In this document: piece after piece, positions 1 through 6,375 of the stretch | How the letters are laid out: each line of letters starts with the position of its first letter | Numbering within the stretch: the first letter of the stretch is position 1 | Source: Leptolyngbyaceae cyanobacterium SM1_3_5 | GTDB lineage: Bacteria; Cyanobacteriota; Cyanobacteriia; Elainellales; Elainellaceae | Direction of reading: 5' to 3' | DNA length: 6,375 bases | NCBI GenBank assembly: GCA_012031475.1 | Contig: JAAUTJ010000289.1 | Coordinates: 1 to 6,375 of the forward strand | The notes under the pieces: model-generated | What the model was told of the DNA's origin: nothing | Seen by the model: only the letters and a program-made list of their open reading frames with translations | Database searches by the model: none | Made by a program: the position numbers and the translations under genes

Positions 1-1053
1 GCGCAACCGCCAAGTTTTGATGCGCGTCGGCATAGTTTGGCTGAAGCGAAATCGCGGTTTGGTAGCTGGCGATCGCCCCACCAAATCGCCCATCGATCGC
101 AGTGTTAATCCTAAGTTGTAGTGCGCGATCGCTAAGTTGAAATCGATCGCGATCGCCGTTTCATAACTGGTTTTTGCTGCTGCAAAATTGCCCTGTAATT
201 TCTGTAAGTTACCGAGATTAATGTAGGCTCCCAATTTGAGCGTTGGTAGAATGCGCTGAGCGATCGCAAGCTGATAGTGCTTTTGGGCGCGATCGAACCG
301 CTGCTGACGACTGCAAACGATCCCTAAATGATAGTGTAGTTCGTATCGTGTTGGCGCATCTTGAGCAAATTTCAACCCATTTTCTAACAGTTCAATGCCG
401 CGATCGAAATCGCCCTGTTCAACATACAATGCTCCTAATTTGCTGCAATCGTAAGCATCGTTTGGATGCGTAGCAAGAAACGTTTCCATCGCGGCTCTGG
501 CTCTGGCAAACTTGTCCTGACTGGCGATCGAATAGGGGTCGTATCCGTAGTGAGCGATCGCAACTTCGGGCATTTCCATGATTTGCCAGTGCGGTTCTAC
601 CTGAAGTAATGCGGTGATGCTGTCATCAATTTGAGCGTGATAGGGTCGAGTGAAATGAATGGCGGGATGTCTGCGAAACAATCGGGAGACGAGCGAATAG
701 GGTGATTGAACGGCTCCAATTTCTTGTCGCAACAAGTTGACGACGATCGCGTTTTTCGAGGCGATCGCCTGCCGAATGACAGGAATAGCCGTTTCAATTA
801 AAACTTCATCAGCATCGAGAACTAGCACCCAATCGCCTTGCGCGTACTTCAAGCATTGATTGCGAGCGGCAGCAAAGTCATTGCTCCAGATGAAATGCTG
901 AACTTGTGCGCCGCAGGATTGCGCGATCGACACAGTTTCGTCCGTTGATCCAGTGTCGAGAACGATCGCTTCATCGATCAGCGATTGCACACTTTCTAGA
1001 CAGCGAGGCAACTGATCCGCCTCGTTTTTCACAATCATGCAAAGACTGAGCAT
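1..1053 (-). CDS. Family-2 glycosyltransferase with C-terminal TPRs (partial, one apparent frameshift)
   Basis: Probably transfers a sugar from an activated donor, with the TPRs as a protein-binding scaffold; acceptor unknown. The protein opens with MLSLCMIVKNE, the usual start of this family, so ATG at 1053 is well supported. The GT2 domain covers about residues 1-115, with the donor-binding segment VLDTGSTDET (about 32-41) and the DxD metal site in LVLDADE (DAD at 80-82). From about residue 200 TPR units follow, such as YINLGNLQKLQGNFAAAKTS and AIAHYNLGLTLRSMGD. After residue 326 (near 76-79) the frame stops looking like TPR, while the frame one base away continues as AIASYQTAISLQPNYADAHQ in exact TPR register, so one base appears to be missing. 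The gene runs off the left edge. It lies 56 bases downstream of the permease on the same strand and could be cotranscribed. Family assignment is firm; substrate is not. Confidence 0.9.
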   Translation of the reverse strand, partial: MLSLCMIVKNEADQLPRCLESVQSLIDEAIVLDTGSTDETVSIAQSCGAQVQHFIWSNDFAAARNQCLKYAQGDWVLVLDADEVLIETAIPVIRQAIASKNAIVVNLLRQEIGAVQSPYSLVSRLFRRHPAIHFTRPYHAQIDDSITALLQVEPHWQIMEMPEVAIAHYGYDPYSIASQDKFARARAAMETFLATHPNDAYDCSKLGALYVEQGDFDRGIELLENGLKFAQDAPTRYELHYHLGIVCSRQQRFDRAQKHYQLAIAQRILPTLKLGAYINLGNLQKLQGNFAAAKTSYETAIAIDFNLAIAHYNLGLTLRSMGDLVGRSPATKPRFRFSQTMPTRIKTWRLR

Positions 1054-1109
1054 TATAAAGACGGAGCATTGAGGGGTTCGCAAAATAGCTCTACCCTAAC
1101 ATTTAACCT

Positions 1110-1967
1110 TTAACTTCGCGTTTGGTCTGCCCAAGGTGTCAGCCATGCGGAAATCCATTTTAAGCCGTAGTCGATCGCCAATCCAATCAGTCCGATCAAA
1201 GCAATACAAAACAGCACTTTTTCGGTTTGCAAAAATCGCTGCGCCTGCACAATTTTGAAGCCTAAACCGTTCTGTGCGGCGACCAGTTCTGCAATCACTA
1301 AATAATTCCATGCGCCGGAAATGTTGACGCGAACGGTATCCAGAACGCTGGGAAAGGTCGCAGGAATAATCACCTTAAACAGCACGTTGCGGCGGTTTGC
1401 TCCCAATGTATAGGCAACGTTGATCATTTCGTTCGGAATGAATTTTACCGCATCTGCAACCATCATCGCGTTGTAGAGAACGACGCCTAGAAAGATGATT
1501 AGCATTTTCGGAAATTCGCCTAGACCAAACCAAACGATAATCAGCGGCACAAACGCCATGACGGGCATGTATCTAACAGTTCCAACGATCGGCGCAAACA
1601 AACTTTCCATGCTGTAGAACGTGCCCATTGCGATCCCCATCGGTACACCGACGATCGCAGACAGCAAAAATCCTGCTGCGACGCGCCCACAGCTTGAAAC
1701 CACATCCACAATCAGATCGTCTTGCGCGAACATTTCGATGCCCGATCGAATCACGGCTGTCGGAGTTGGCAAAAACATCGGCGGCAAAAGCTGGGCATAG
1801 CTGACGATCGCCCACGCGGTCAGCGGCACGGCCAGGGAAACGGTAACAATCAATACTGAAAGCCACTGCGGAAATTCTTGACGGATGCTCCAAAAGACCG
1901 AAGGCTTGAGATAGCGATATTTGGGTCGTTCAGCGGGGCGATCGAACGGCAAGCTGGACTCGGCCAC
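1110..1967 (-). CDS. ABC transporter permease, NitT/TauT (SsuC/TauC-like) family
   Basis: Inner-membrane permease subunit of an importer for a small anion or nitrogen/sulfur compound (family members carry nitrate, cyanate, taurine, alkanesulfonates). The 285-residue length is typical. Hydrophobic segments lie at about 35-57, 96-116, 132-148, 154-170 and 251-270. The cytoplasmic EAA-type loop, which docks on the ATPase, is at about 180-202, with the conserved glycine in YTLGANRRNVLFKVIIP. The segment LPPMFLPTPTAVIRS (about 61-75), after the first membrane segment, is also typical of the family. It does not look like NrtB as I remember it, so I give no symbol. The GTG start at 1967 is chosen because AGGAGA lies 7 bases upstream. 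No ATPase or binding-protein gene is adjacent, so partners must be outside this locus. An NtcA-type promoter lies just upstream, which suggests control by nitrogen status. The reading frame is intact. Substrate is inferred only loosely. Confidence 0.93.
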   Translation of the reverse strand: MAESSLPFDRPAERPKYRYLKPSVFWSIRQEFPQWLSVLIVTVSLAVPLTAWAIVSYAQLLPPMFLPTPTAVIRSGIEMFAQDDLIVDVVSSCGRVAAGFLLSAIVGVPMGIAMGTFYSMESLFAPIVGTVRYMPVMAFVPLIIVWFGLGEFPKMLIIFLGVVLYNAMMVADAVKFIPNEMINVAYTLGANRRNVLFKVIIPATFPSVLDTVRVNISGAWNYLVIAELVAAQNGLGFKIVQAQRFLQTEKVLFCIALIGLIGLAIDYGLKWISAWLTPWADQTRS

Positions 1968-1974
1968 AGTGATT

Positions 1975-1980
1975 TCTCCT
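1975..1980 (-). promoter_or_regulatory. Ribosome binding site of the permease gene
   Basis: On the minus strand AGGAGA sits 7 bases before GTG at 1967. This is a strong Shine-Dalgarno match at normal spacing and decides in favour of the GTG start, which would otherwise be easy to miss. Confidence 0.8.
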
Positions 1981-1994
1981 AACGTGCTGGAATT

Positions 1995-2035
1995 AGTCTA
2001 AAGCGCTGAACTTGATTTTTTGTAACTGAGATTAC
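1995..2035 (-). promoter_or_regulatory. NtcA-type activated promoter (GTAN8TAC plus -10 box)
   Basis: Positions 2022-2035 read GTAACTGAGATTAC, an exact match to the NtcA consensus GTAN8TAC; the consensus is palindromic, so it reads the same on the minus strand. On the minus strand it is followed after 21 bases by TAGACT (2000-1995), which fits the TAN3T -10 box at the spacing known for class II NtcA-activated promoters (about 20-24 bases). A transcript would start near 1988, giving a leader of about 20 bases before GTG at 1967. On the plus strand no TAN3T box occurs at that distance, so the site points to the permease, not to the divergent TPR gene. NtcA is the global nitrogen regulator of cyanobacteria. 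The match is seen; binding is inferred. Confidence 0.65.
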
Positions 2036-2094
2036 GGATCGCAAGGCGGAGCGCGAGAATAAAACTGAAGGAACTCCGATCGCGCCGTTCCGTC

Positions 2095-2133
2095 TTGAGC
2101 GTGTAATGTCCGCCACTTGGCAGAACCGCTCAA
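2095..2133 (+). other. Possible stem-loop in the leader of the TPR gene
   Basis: TTGAGCG (2095-2101) is the exact reverse complement of CGCTCAA (2127-2133), and a small GCCACTTGGC hairpin (2112-2121) lies between the arms. It falls 80-120 bases before the TPR gene. There is no T-run, so it is not a terminator. It may be a leader structure or operator-like repeat, or chance. No convincing -35/-10 pair for the plus-strand gene was found in 2036-2215. Confidence 0.25.
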
Positions 2134-2215
2134 ACTTTGGTAAACCAGTGATCCAGCGGGTTCATTGGATTGTTTTTTTCAGCAAAAATTGAGTTGCCTT
2201 CGAGGTTTCCCCATC

Positions 2216-3200
2216 ATGCCCATCTTCAGAAATTTCTTCCGCCGATCGATTGCTTCTGTGCTGACGGCAGGATCGATCGCGCTGATGGCGCTTCCAGCTT
2301 GGGCGGGCGATCCGTTTCGGGGCGCATCAAGTTCGCATTCGATCGACGCGCAAACCGAAGCCGCCTTCAACGCGATTTTTGTCGAAGGTAACTATCGAGA
2401 AGCCGCAGGCCAATTGCAAAACGCCGATCCGAATGAGCCGCTGGCCTACGCAATGCGGGCATCGCTGGCCTATCTGGACGGGCAGGTGGACGCGCTGGGC
2501 GAAAACGCGACTGCGACCCGCGAATCGGCAGAGCAACTGGTGGCAACCGATCCGCTGCGCGGCCATTTGTACGTGGCGGTTGGGCATTTCCTCGAAGGCG
2601 CACATATCTTTTTGACCGAATCGCGGATTCGCGCTACGCCGATCGTGCTGGGCAAGCTTCAGGAAGTGTTTGACAACCTGGAAGCAGCCGAACGCATCGA
2701 CGCCAACGACCCGGAACTGAATCTGCTTAAAGGCTACATGGATCTGATGCTGGCCGTGAATCTACCGTTTTCTAATCCGCAGCAGGCGATCGACAGGCTT
2801 CGCGAACACGCTGCCCCGACTATCTGGCCGAGCGTGGCATTGCGATCGGCTATCGTGACCTCGATCAGCAAGACCAAGCGCTGCAAGCGGTCGATCGCGC
2901 GATCGGCCTCACGCCCAACAATCCCGACTTGCTGTTTCTCAAAGCGCAAATCCTGACGCGCCAAGGCAAACTGGCCGAAAGCCTGCCGTCTATCAGCAAG
3001 CTTTAGCACAGCAGGCGCAGCTACCCCGCAGCCTCGCCGCGCAAATGACGTTTGAGCAGTGCCGAGTCGAAAATCGCGTCAATCAAATCGTAGACAACGA
3101 AACTGCGATGCGGAACGCGATGCCGTCCGCGATGCGCGATGACCCGCTGTCCTTCTGCGCCGACACCCGATCGCCAGACCTAAAAATCACTGTAGAATAA
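2216..3200 (+). CDS. Exported TPR protein, Sll0314/Alr1548-like, with two apparent frameshifts
   Basis: A cyanobacterial exported protein of unknown function. I place it in the Sll0314/Alr1548 TPR family from memory. ATG at 2216 is chosen over an in-frame TTG at 2165 because it starts a clean signal peptide: basic MPIFRNFFRR, a hydrophobic core, then cleavage after PAWA. GAGG lies 10 bases upstream. Helical TPR-like repeats follow, for example around FNAIFVEGNYREAAGQLQ and LGKLQEVFDNLEAAERIDA. After REHAAP, at the CCCC run 2814-2817, the frame must shift by one base to continue as DYLAERGIAIGYRDLDQQ and a good TPR (ALQAVDRAIGLTPNNPDLLF). A second shift near 2985-2988 is needed to reach VYQQALAQQAQLPRSLAAQ and a C-terminus with two cysteines, ending in TAA at 3198-3200. 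Restored length is 328 residues. Read literally, the frame ends at 2956. Either a sequencing-error artefact or a pseudogene. Confidence 0.8.
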
Positions 3201-3228
3201 CAGGAACCGTTATCTTTCTTTGAAGGGC

Positions 3229-3828
3229 ATGGCGGACGCAAATCAAGCAGGGTCGGCGCGATCGCAAGGCGCTCCTGGAAAGGTTTCGGGGCGGAGTGGG
3301 GCAGAGCAAGCAAGCTGCTATGCCGTGTTGGGCATTCATTCTGCGGCTTCGACGCAGCAAATCCGCCGCGCCTATCGAGAACTGAGTAAGCTCTACCATC
3401 CGGACACGACGAGTTTGCCGCCTGCGATCGCAACGGCAAAGTTTCATCAACTGAATGAAGCTTATGCAATGCTCAGCAGTCCTGATCGACGAGCGGCTTA
3501 TGATTTGAAGCACGGCTATTCGCGCTTTTCGGTGATTCAAGCACCGCTGGATCTCGATCGCCCCGTTTCCGAGCGAGGCAAGCGATCGAGCGCGTATCTG
3601 GAGCCAGTCGAGCGCCCGCTCTCGCCAGGAGAACTGTTTGCGCTGTTTATTTTGGGCATGACGTTTGTGGCTTGCTTGCTGCTCGTTGTGGCGATCGGCT
3701 GGACTCGCGGCGAAATTGCGTTTCATTCGCCAAATGCTCATTCACCTGACAACAGCGCCCTAGAGCAGGTTGCACCCCGTCCAACTGCTGTTGAATCAAA
3801 CTTATCCACTTCGTCCCCTGATCTCTGA
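3229..3828 (+). CDS. Membrane-anchored J-domain (DnaJ-like) protein
   Basis: A co-chaperone that would stimulate the ATPase of an Hsp70 (DnaK) at a membrane. With ATG at 3229 it has 199 residues. The J domain spans about 29-92: CYAVLGIHSAASTQQIRRAY (helices I-II), the invariant HPD at 57-59 in LYHPDT, and FHQLNEAYAMLSSPDRRAAY (helix III and the end of the domain). There is no Gly/Phe-rich region and no zinc-finger CxxCxGxG repeat, so it is a type III J protein. One membrane segment lies at about 136-158 (FALFILGMTFVACLLLVVAIGW), followed by a short polar tail. An in-frame TTG at 3220 is possible, but ATG is preferred; there is no well-spaced ribosome site. It starts 28 bases after the TPR gene and 11 bases before the DUF3143 gene, so the three may be cotranscribed. 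Its frame is intact. Confidence 0.92.
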   Translation: MADANQAGSARSQGAPGKVSGRSGAEQASCYAVLGIHSAASTQQIRRAYRELSKLYHPDTTSLPPAIATAKFHQLNEAYAMLSSPDRRAAYDLKHGYSRFSVIQAPLDLDRPVSERGKRSSAYLEPVERPLSPGELFALFILGMTFVACLLLVVAIGWTRGEIAFHSPNAHSPDNSALEQVAPRPTAVESNLSTSSPDL

Positions 3829-3839
3829 GCGTTCCATCT

Positions 3840-4112
3840 ATGAGCTTTCCCCCTGCAAACACGCCGCTCTATAACCATCCGCTGCCGGAGATCGAAAACT
3901 GGCTGGTCTCGCAGGGCTGCGATCGCGACCCGGACGATTTGCACTGCTGGCTGATCGATCGAGAAACTTGGCGTGCCCATATTTGCTTAGATGTCGATTC
4001 GCTTAGCGTCCGATACCTGAATGCGGGCGCGGATGGCCGCGATGTTGTGCGATCGTTCAAATATTCGCTCAGCCGCCGCGATCTAGACGAAGCAATTTTT
4101 TCTGGCCCCTAA
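3840..4112 (+). CDS. DUF3143 family protein
   Basis: A 90-residue soluble protein of unknown function. I recognise it as the DUF3143 family of cyanobacteria and plastid-bearing plants from its conserved pieces: TPLYNHPLPEIENWLVSQGC near the N-terminus, DLHCWLIDRETW in the middle, and VRYLNAGADGRDVVRSFKYS followed by a C-terminal FSGP. There is no signal peptide or membrane segment. It begins 11 bases after the J-domain gene stop, without an evident ribosome binding site, so it is probably translated from the same message, possibly by coupling. The pairing suggests that it works with, or is at least expressed with, the J protein; that is inference. The reading frame is intact and contains one HIP1 octamer near 3920. 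Confidence 0.9.
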   Translation: MSFPPANTPLYNHPLPEIENWLVSQGCDRDPDDLHCWLIDRETWRAHICLDVDSLSVRYLNAGADGRDVVRSFKYSLSRRDLDEAIFSGP

Positions 4113-4187
4113 TTATCCAGTCCGCGTCAGAGCTAATTTGCAAAGAGACAGCGGATGCTCAGGCAGAGACAAACTAGAATGTGCCTC

Positions 4188-4230
4188 GGTTTACTCCAGT
4201 TCAACTTCTTAGTTGAATGGAGAGGAAACC
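4188..4230. terminator. Large imperfect hairpin between convergent genes (possible bidirectional terminator)
   Basis: On the plus strand, GGTTT (4188-4192) pairs with AAACC (4226-4230), CTCCA (4194-4198) with TGGAG (4218-4222), and TTCAACT (4200-4206) with AGTTGAA (4211-4217). The loop is TCTT, with a one-base bulge at 4199 and a 1x3 internal loop, giving 17 base pairs. It lies between the ends of the plus-strand DUF3143 gene (stop at 4112) and the minus-strand GT4 gene, whose stop (4211-4209) is inside the loop. There is no T-run on either strand, so it is not a textbook intrinsic terminator. It may end transcription weakly from both sides or protect the 3' ends of messages. Confidence 0.5.
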
Positions 4231-5607
4231 TTGCTGCGACTCCCATAAGTTTTCATGGCTTGCTCATAAACGACGAGTGTTTCTTTTGCACAGCGTTCCC
4301 AGCTAAAGCGAGCATTTTGCTCAAAGCCGTCGTGCTTTAATTTCTGATACAAATCATCATCCACTGCAATGCGACGAATGGCTTGTGACAGTTCTGCGAT
4401 CGACTGCGGATCAACCTGAATGGCTGCATTTCCACAAACTTCGCTGATTGCAGGTGCGGTTGAAGTGATCACCGGACAACCACAGGCCATTGCTTCCAGC
4501 ACAGGCAAACCAAAACCTTCGATGAGTGAAGGAAAAAGAAACGCCCTCGCCTGAGAAAGCAAAGCAGTAGGTAATCAACTGACAGATAGCCAGTCAGAAT
4601 CACCCGACGGCGCTTGATCAAGCCTGTTAACAAATCCTTAACCGCATTAAATCCCCAAGCTTCTGAGCCAACAATCACCAGCTTATAGCCTGTTTGATCG
4701 CGCAGTGAAAACTGTTGAAAAGCTTCGAGCAGTCGTCGCACATTCTTCTTGGGTTCAATATTACCAATGAACAAAAAATAAGGTTGAAGCTCATTAGAGG
4801 TATTAGTTAAACGCAGCGATCGCAAGTAGGGAAGTGAGGCTTCAAAGCTCATTGGTGCAAGGTCTTCAGATGCGGCTTCGTAGACAACAGAAATTTTTTC
4901 GGGGTCAACCTTGCCAAACTCAACCAAGTCTTTTTTGGTGGTTTCTGAAACAGCAATAATGCGATCGGACTGCTGCAAATTTACCGATAAAAGCTCAGCA
5001 AAGACGCGGCGATTGTCTCTGGTTAGTTCAGGCCGCAGGAGCGGAATAATATCGTGAACCGTTGTCACTCTTGGCAATCCTGCAACCGAAAGCGGCTGAG
5101 GTGGGTGCAGTGAAACACATCATATTGTTCGGTCAAATGCTTGACTCGAATTTTTCCAACTGAATTGATTCGGCTTCTCGCGATCAGTTGCGGGCGAGAC
5201 ATGTCCACAACATAAGGATGGTTGTGTTCTAGAAAGTTGTAGGGAGTTGGCGTATTTTCGGTGAGAATTTCGCGCAGGCTCGGCTTCATGTAGAGCGGCA
5301 CTTCAATCAGCCCCGGTTCGGCAAGTAGCGATTTTGCGATCCAGATGAGTCGTTGCCGTCGATCGACTCCAATTCCTTCGTTTCGCGACAGATCGTCCAT
5401 CAAATCGGCGTAATTTTGCAGCACAATCAACGCTTTTTTGTTTTGCCGAATAGACAGCTTTTTGAAGCGCGTCTCAAACAGCAGCAGCAGACCGATCGGG
5501 TCACTGACCAGTTCACTCAGCGATCGCAGCAGATTAAGTGAATAGGTGTAGATTCCAGTTCCCTTCTTGAGCGTCAGGGGAAATGATTCGAGCAAAATCT
5601 TTGGCAT
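4209..5607 (-). CDS. GT4 glycosyltransferase with two apparent frameshifts
   Basis: A retaining, GT-B fold, nucleotide-sugar-dependent glycosyltransferase, probably cytoplasmic and acting in exopolysaccharide, O-antigen or glycolipid assembly. Restored length is 466 residues. The glycine-rich N-terminal loop is KKGTGIYTYSLNLLRSL (about 14-30). The donor-binding C-terminal domain (Glycos_transf_1) includes FLFIGNIEPKKN, VGSEAWGF and the EX7E motif in EGFGLPVLEAMACG (E364, E372). Two frame breaks: near 5092-5096 one base is needed to read THLSPLSVAGLPRVTTVHD instead of a premature stop, and near 4564-4571 one base is needed to read VDYLTALLSQARAFLFPSL. Residues about 45-165 form a longer N-terminal insert than in most GT4 proteins of about 380 residues. 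ATG at 5607 is supported by AAGGAG 5 bases upstream. The upstream gene ends 31 bases away on the same strand. Confidence 0.88.
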
Positions 5608-5612
5608 TGACG

Positions 5613-5618
5613 CTCCTT
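5613..5618 (-). promoter_or_regulatory. Ribosome binding site of the GT4 gene
   Basis: On the minus strand AAGGAG lies 5 bases before ATG at 5607, inside the 31-base gap to the upstream gene. It fixes the GT4 start and supports translation from a shared message. Confidence 0.75.
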
Positions 5619-5638
5619 ACACAGGTAGAATGACACGG

Positions 5639-6351
5639 TTATGAATTCGCTTTTCCCCAGTATTTTACATAGAAATCTCGCAGAGTTTGCTTTGTGTAAA
5701 CTTTGAGGCGATCGAGATATAGCGCTTTCACATCGCGTGAATTGTAGCTGAGTTTCGGCAAATCCGATCGACTGGAAAACACTACAAACACATCATTGGC
5801 ATAGACGGGCTTCAAGCCGCGCTGCATTGCTTTGAGGGTCATTGAAAAGATATGCCTGACCACGCCTTTGTGCAGCAGCACCCACTCAAAATCAACGCCT
5901 TTATCGATCGCAGTTTTATAGTCATACACTTCGCACCAAAGCGATTCTCAAAAATCGCATCTGGCGCAATTAAGCGTTCATCTGGCCGCAAATGCTTTCG
6001 CAAAAAGCTGAAGGCATCCGTCCAAGGTTGACTTTCTTCAAACGGCCATTGGTGTTTTAATGCGCCTTTTTCGTCTACTTGTGCGGATGGAAACAGATGA
6101 ACAAAATTGAGGGCAACACCAACTTTACGCTTGTCTGAATTTTGCGGATCGATCGCAGTAAATGATGTGACGCGATTCACCATAAAGGTAATTTGCTGAA
6201 ACGGTCGATCGACAGCAACGTGCGATCGCGGTATCCAACCTCGACACAGCTTTATGGTGTCGTCTTCATAAAGCGCTCGATAGGAAATTTCTTGATTATC
6301 AATTTTATGACGAGGCTCTTGAGGATATCGGGCGCAGTTGCAGTGTTGCAA
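5639..6351 (-). CDS. Unrecognised protein upstream of the GT4 gene, one apparent frameshift, 5' end uncertain
   Basis: I do not recognise the family. The stretch from about 6300 to 5930 reads as a compact soluble protein, for example ALNFVHLFPSAQVDEKGALK and WTDAFSFLRKHLRPDERLIA. Near 5931-5936 one base appears to be missing: the frame then continues as EVYDYKTAIDKGVDFEWVLL and ends LRDFYVKYWGKANS with a stop at 5639-5641. The pattern LRPDERLIAPDAIF ... FEWVLLHKG ... YANDVFVVFSS is loosely like the soluble C-terminal domain of large membrane glycosyltransferases or DUF2079 proteins, but this is only an impression. The start is unclear: TTG at 6351 is the only early initiator and has no ribosome site, an in-frame TGA lies at 6366-6364, and the next methionine is far inside. 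The real protein may begin beyond the window, with another frame break. It lies directly upstream of the GT4 gene, which suggests a role in glycan assembly. Confidence 0.6.
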
Positions 6352-6375
6352 ATCAAGCGAAATTCAAGCAGCAAA

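Noticed and set aside
243..473. Plus-strand reading frame of 76 codons
   Set aside because: It lies antisense within the GT2-TPR gene, whose motifs are unambiguous; composition is arginine/serine-rich noise.
1051..1056. TATAAT hexamer on the minus strand as a promoter for the GT2 gene
   Set aside because: It overlaps the ATG at 1053 and would start transcription inside the gene; the GT2 start itself is well supported by the conserved N-terminus.
2022..2056. NtcA site acting on the divergent plus-strand TPR gene
   Set aside because: No TAN3T box lies 20-24 bases after the site on the plus strand, and the gene starts about 180 bases away.
2165..2215. Upstream TTG start for the TPR protein
   Set aside because: It would put 17 residues ahead of a clean signal peptide; ATG at 2216 gives a normal exported protein with a plausible ribosome site.
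2327..2605. Minus-strand frames of 60-92 codons over the TPR gene
   Set aside because: They are shadows of the GC-rich coding strand; no family motifs and no ribosome sites.
3083..3741. Two long minus-strand frames (128 and 184 codons) across the J-domain gene
   Set aside because: The plus strand has a clear J domain with HPD and a membrane segment. The minus frames overlap each other and show no conserved pattern.
4564..4571. Programmed frameshift in the GT4 gene
   Set aside because: There is no slippery heptamer with downstream structure, and a second break of the same sign occurs in the same gene; sequencing error explains both more simply.
1..6375. CRISPR, tRNA, rRNA, insertion sequence or prophage
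   Set aside because: No regularly spaced repeats, no cloverleaf or rRNA-like stretch, no transposase or integrase frames and no terminal repeats were seen. The repeated GCGATCGC words are the dispersed HIP1 motif, not an array.

Overview
The window looks like cyanobacterial chromosome. The HIP1 octamer GCGATCGC occurs about a dozen times, its CGATCG core is everywhere, and two gene families are characteristic of cyanobacteria: a DUF3143 protein, and a secreted TPR protein of what I believe is the Sll0314/Alr1548 type. Species cannot be fixed from this sequence.

Layout. Positions 1-1053 (minus) hold the N-terminal part of a family-2 glycosyltransferase fused to TPRs, running off the left edge. 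Positions 1110-1967 (minus) encode an ABC-transporter permease of the NitT/TauT type. It sits under a near-ideal NtcA-type promoter and a strong ribosome binding site with a GTG start. The divergent gene at 2216-3200 (plus) encodes an exported TPR protein whose reading frame is broken twice. It is followed on the plus strand by a membrane-anchored J-domain protein (3229-3828) and a DUF3143 protein (3840-4112), which look like an operon. A large hairpin at 4188-4230 sits at the convergent junction. The right third is a minus-strand pair: an unrecognised protein (5639-6351, 5' end uncertain) and a GT4 glycosyltransferase (4209-5607), 31 bases apart and probably part of a polysaccharide or glycan biosynthesis cluster.

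Functional reading. The left part suggests nitrogen-regulated uptake by a permease whose ATPase and binding protein are encoded elsewhere. The centre is cyanobacterial housekeeping or chaperone-type genes. The right part is glycan assembly.

The most striking property of the window is six apparent single-base losses, all of the same sign, that break four otherwise conserved coding regions (near 77, 2815, 2986, 4568, 5094 and 5934). Restoring one base at each gives continuous family-like protein. The uniform sign points to deletion-biased sequencing or assembly error rather than real gene decay, but this cannot be settled from the sequence. I found no convincing new system. The best biological lead is the NtcA-type promoter in front of the orphan permease.
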